From: Klebsiella pneumoniae
Lineage (GTDB): Bacteria > Pseudomonadota > Gammaproteobacteria > Pseudomonadales > CAMAPQ01
Assembly (NCBI GenBank): GCA_945860125.1
Contig: CAMAPQ010000016.1
Location: forward strand, 1 to 39,016
Length of the DNA: 39,016 nucleotides
Direction: 5' to 3'
Below, one piece after another: positions 36,697-39,016 of this stretch (positions are counted from its first letter, which is position 1; each line of letters begins with the position of its first letter). Position numbers and translations under genes: made by a program. The notes beneath the pieces are model-generated. The model was not told the DNA's origin and did not search any database. It saw only the letters and a list, made by a program, of their open reading frames with translations.

Positions 36697-37602
36697 TTAT
36701 TCAAGCACATCTTCAAAATGATTATCAAAATATAGTCTCTCTTCTTGCTTAGTCGAGGAAGGATCTAGCACTTTCAATGAGTTCTGAAAAGCGCCTTCAG
36801 TATAAGTTTCCTGAGAAAGCGCTGCCTGTTCAGCACAAACATAAATTGGCTGAAAAGGGCCTGCTTGGACACAAGAAACCAAGCTATTTTTAACAAGCTC
36901 AAGCAGAGCAAGAAAAGTAACAACAATGCCTACACGGCCTTCTTCAAGAATAAAAATCTCATTAAAAAAAATAAGATTGCCTTGCCCTAAACAGTCGAGA
37001 ATATAAGACATTTTATCGTGAACAGATAGCTTCTCTTTCTCAACTTGATGTATTTCGTGTAAATCAGAGCGCAATAAAATATCTCTGAGCGCCCAAACAA
37101 GATCACGAAGATCAATCTCAGGGTGCACAACCCTAAGGGGAATATGCTCAGTATTTACTTCAACCAAATAAGAATCTCGCCCTAAACGAGGCAACTTATC
37201 TAAATCTTCAGCGGCCAGTTTAAACTGCTCATATTCTTGCAATCGCTTTAATAACTGCACTTTTGGGTCACTTTCATCTTCATCAGCATGCGGTGAACGA
37301 GGTAACAATGAGCGTGACTTAATCTCTCCAAGTAACGCGGCCATCACCAAATATTCTGCTGCCAGCTCTAATTTAACGTAGCGCATGACCTCAACATATT
37401 CCATATACTGACTGGTTACTGCCGAAACAGATACATCCAATACATCAACATTTTTTTTGCGAATTAAATAAAGCAATAGATCAAGCGGACCTTCAAAAGC
37501 CTGCAATATTACCTCTAAAGCATCCGGCGGAATATATAAGTCATCCGGCAATTTAGTAAAAGCTTCCCCATAAACATAAGCAAAGGTTTCTTGCTCAACC
37601 AT
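36697..37602 (-). CDS. scpA: Segregation and condensation protein ScpA (kleisin)
   Basis: This 301-aa kleisin shows FEGPLDLLLYLIRKKNVDVLDV, the N-terminal SMC-neck binding helix, and AAEYLVMAALLGEIKSRSLLP, both ScpA signatures. The C-terminal winged helix (ILEEGRVGIVVTFLALLELVK) binds the SMC head. The ATG overlaps the trpS stop by one base (TAATG), so the two are translationally coupled. Confidence 0.95.
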   Translation of the reverse strand: MVEQETFAYVYGEAFTKLPDDLYIPPDALEVILQAFEGPLDLLLYLIRKKNVDVLDVSVSAVTSQYMEYVEVMRYVKLELAAEYLVMAALLGEIKSRSLLPRSPHADEDESDPKVQLLKRLQEYEQFKLAAEDLDKLPRLGRDSYLVEVNTEHIPLRVVHPEIDLRDLVWALRDILLRSDLHEIHQVEKEKLSVHDKMSYILDCLGQGNLIFFNEIFILEEGRVGIVVTFLALLELVKNSLVSCVQAGPFQPIYVCAEQAALSQETYTEGAFQNSLKVLDPSSTKQEERLYFDNHFEDVLE

Positions 37603-38807
37603 TACTGCAAAGCCAAACCAATTGACTGCCTCACTTTTTGCATCGTTATTTCAGCTACTTCTTTAGCCCTTTGGCAACCTTCATCAATGATCGCTCTGAC
37701 TTTTTCAGGCTGACTATCAAACTCTACGGCTCTTTGACGAATGGGACGAATCTCCTCTTCTACTGCGTCTATAATTTTTTTCTTACAATCAACACAGCCT
37801 ATCGATGCGGTTTTACAGCCAGAGCGTACCCAATCGCGCGTCGCTTCATCAGAATAAATTTGATGGAACTGCCAGACGGGGCAGCGATCAGGATCACCAG
37901 GATCAGAGCGACGAACACGCTGTGGATCCGTAGGCATCAATCTAATCTTTTTATCTATCTCATCAGGCAAATCTCTCAAGGTAATGGTATTACCATAAGA
38001 CTTAGACATCTTTTGCCCATCGATACCGGGCATTTTAGAAATCGGGGTTAGCAAAGCACGCGGCTCAGCCAAAATCATTTTTCCTACCCCCTCAAGATAG
38101 CCCAATAAACGCTCTTTATCACTCAAAGTGACAGATGACTGATGCTCAATTAATGCACGGGCTATACTCAGTGCTTCCTGATCACCTTTTTCTTGATAAC
38201 GACTACGTAATTCTTCATAAATCTGAGATGATTTCTTACCCATTTTTTTCAGCGCATTCTGAACAGCGTCTTCAAATCCTTTTTCCTTACCGTAAAGAAA
38301 GTTAAAACGGCGTGCTACTTCGCGCGTAAGCTCAACATGTGCAACCTGATCAGCACCAACAGGCACTAAACCTGCGGAATAAGCAAGAATATCGGCGCTC
38401 TGTAAGAGAGGATAGCCTAAAAAGCCATAAGTACCTAAATCCTTCTCTTTTAATTTTTCCTGCTGATCCTTATAAGTAGGTACACGCTCAAGCCAAGAAA
38501 GCGGCGTGATCATTGAAAGGAGAAGATGTAACTCAGCATGCTGCAGCACTCTCGATTGAATAAACAGCGTCGCAGAACCAACATTAATACCTGAAGCAAG
38601 CCAATCAACTACCATATCCCATGTTGCTTTTTCAATTGATTCTGTTTTGTCATAGTGCGTTGTCAGCGCATGCCAGTCTGCAACAAAAAAAAAGCACTCA
38701 TACTCATGCTGCAACTGTATCCAGTTTTTTAATACGCCATGATAGTGGCCCAAGTGAAGCAGGCCTGTAGGCCTCATTCCAGATAAAACACGACTTTTTG
38801 AGAGCAT
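37602..38807 (-). CDS. trpS: Tryptophanyl-tRNA synthetase
   Basis: This class I synthetase charges tRNA-Trp. The HIGH motif appears as HLGH (GLLHLGHYHG), and KMSKS as GQKMSKSYG. It is about 400 residues, the longer form found in several gammaproteobacteria; E. coli TrpS has 334. The extra part is an insert before KMSKS (about 180-260) with Lys/Gln-rich helices. I chose the ATG at 38807; a GTG at 38819 would add four residues and has AGGT upstream. It heads the trpS-scpA-scpB-rluB block. Confidence 0.95.
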   Translation of the reverse strand: MLSKSRVLSGMRPTGLLHLGHYHGVLKNWIQLQHEYECFFFVADWHALTTHYDKTESIEKATWDMVVDWLASGINVGSATLFIQSRVLQHAELHLLLSMITPLSWLERVPTYKDQQEKLKEKDLGTYGFLGYPLLQSADILAYSAGLVPVGADQVAHVELTREVARRFNFLYGKEKGFEDAVQNALKKMGKKSSQIYEELRSRYQEKGDQEALSIARALIEHQSSVTLSDKERLLGYLEGVGKMILAEPRALLTPISKMPGIDGQKMSKSYGNTITLRDLPDEIDKKIRLMPTDPQRVRRSDPGDPDRCPVWQFHQIYSDEATRDWVRSGCKTASIGCVDCKKKIIDAVEEEIRPIRQRAVEFDSQPEKVRAIIDEGCQRAKEVAEITMQKVRQSIGLALQ

Positions 38808-38885
38808 GCTACTCACCACTTACCTCACAACAAAAAAGATCCACTTGATTCATGTACTCAATATTTTATCTATACCTATCGGAAA

Positions 38886-39016
38886 TCAAAAAGCGTATGA
38901 TGGCATTTCAAAATTATCATTAATTCTTTGCCTTAAACTCGGCAACATTTTTGGTAGTTTAATCTCAAAAAATTCCACTATTGCTTCACGAAATTCTTTG
39001 GCGCTGCTAAAAACTA
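38886..39016 (-). mobile_element. C-terminal end of an IS630-type transposase (cut by window edge)
   Basis: The minus frame ending at 38886 gives about 43 residues. SSAKEFREAIVEFFEIKLPK followed by SLRQRINDNF is the typical C-terminus of IS630/Tc1-like DDE transposases (compare FRxAIxxFF...LRxRINDNF). It runs off the right edge, so the DDE residues and length cannot be judged. The stop lies about 80 bases from the trpS start. I cannot pick out the inverted repeat with confidence. Confidence 0.75.

Overview
The window is AT-rich, gene-dense chromosomal DNA, most probably from a gammaproteobacterium. Three kinds of evidence point there: the tusDCB-tusE sulfur relay, the trpS-scpA-scpB-rluB block, and the order mtaD-ubiG-phosphatase-yciK, which is the order I know from Pseudomonas. 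FadB/FadA, PpnN, HtpX, a YdjA-type nitroreductase, an FFLEELY-type protein and a UbiJ-like protein also fit. I cannot place it to genus. An AT-rich relative of the Legionellales or Piscirickettsia-type lineages is a guess. Apart from the edges I see no prophage, CRISPR array or rRNA.

Layout. 1-460: an unassigned ORF tail, non-coding DNA with a 12-bp-period repeat, and tRNA-Ser(UGA) on the minus strand. 729-4478: a BI-1/YccA membrane protein with a clear terminator, then tusD, tusC, tusB, tusE and a YbiB/TrpD2-like protein, converging on rraA. 4489-7721 (minus): a secreted His-rich glycine-zipper protein, a PhoP-like response regulator and rraA in one run, then an orphan ParA and a UbiJ-like membrane protein. 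7823-15003 (plus): a long run of poorly characterised genes, with two DUF445-type membrane proteins, a receiver-GGDEF protein, a 404-aa tail-anchored protein, a coiled-coil protein, a receiver with coiled coil and C-terminal membrane anchor, and a small charged protein. 15005-20575 (minus): a PhaC-like hydrolase, fadA and fadB, then two PilZ proteins.

20803-26705: a membrane subtilase, an alpha/beta hydrolase with an altered nucleophile, a small membrane protein, an FFLEELY-type protein, a CpxA-like histidine kinase lacking its phospho-acceptor histidine, and a nitroreductase. 26841-33128: ppnN, htpX flanked by DnaA boxes, and the mtaD-ubiG-mupP-yciK operon, with a perfect terminator-like hairpin inside yciK. 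33217-39016: a second diguanylate cyclase, then rluB, scpB, scpA and trpS on the minus strand, and the C-terminal end of an IS630-type transposase at the window edge.

Themes. Signalling is over-represented: two GGDEF proteins with I-sites, two PilZ proteins, three receiver domains and one degenerate kinase, with no conventional sensor-regulator pair side by side. Convergent genes repeatedly overlap or abut at their 3' ends. The best candidate for an undescribed system is the 11574-15003 cluster, which looks like a membrane-tethered receiver module. Second is the His-less kinase with its triple 10-bp-period operator-like repeat.
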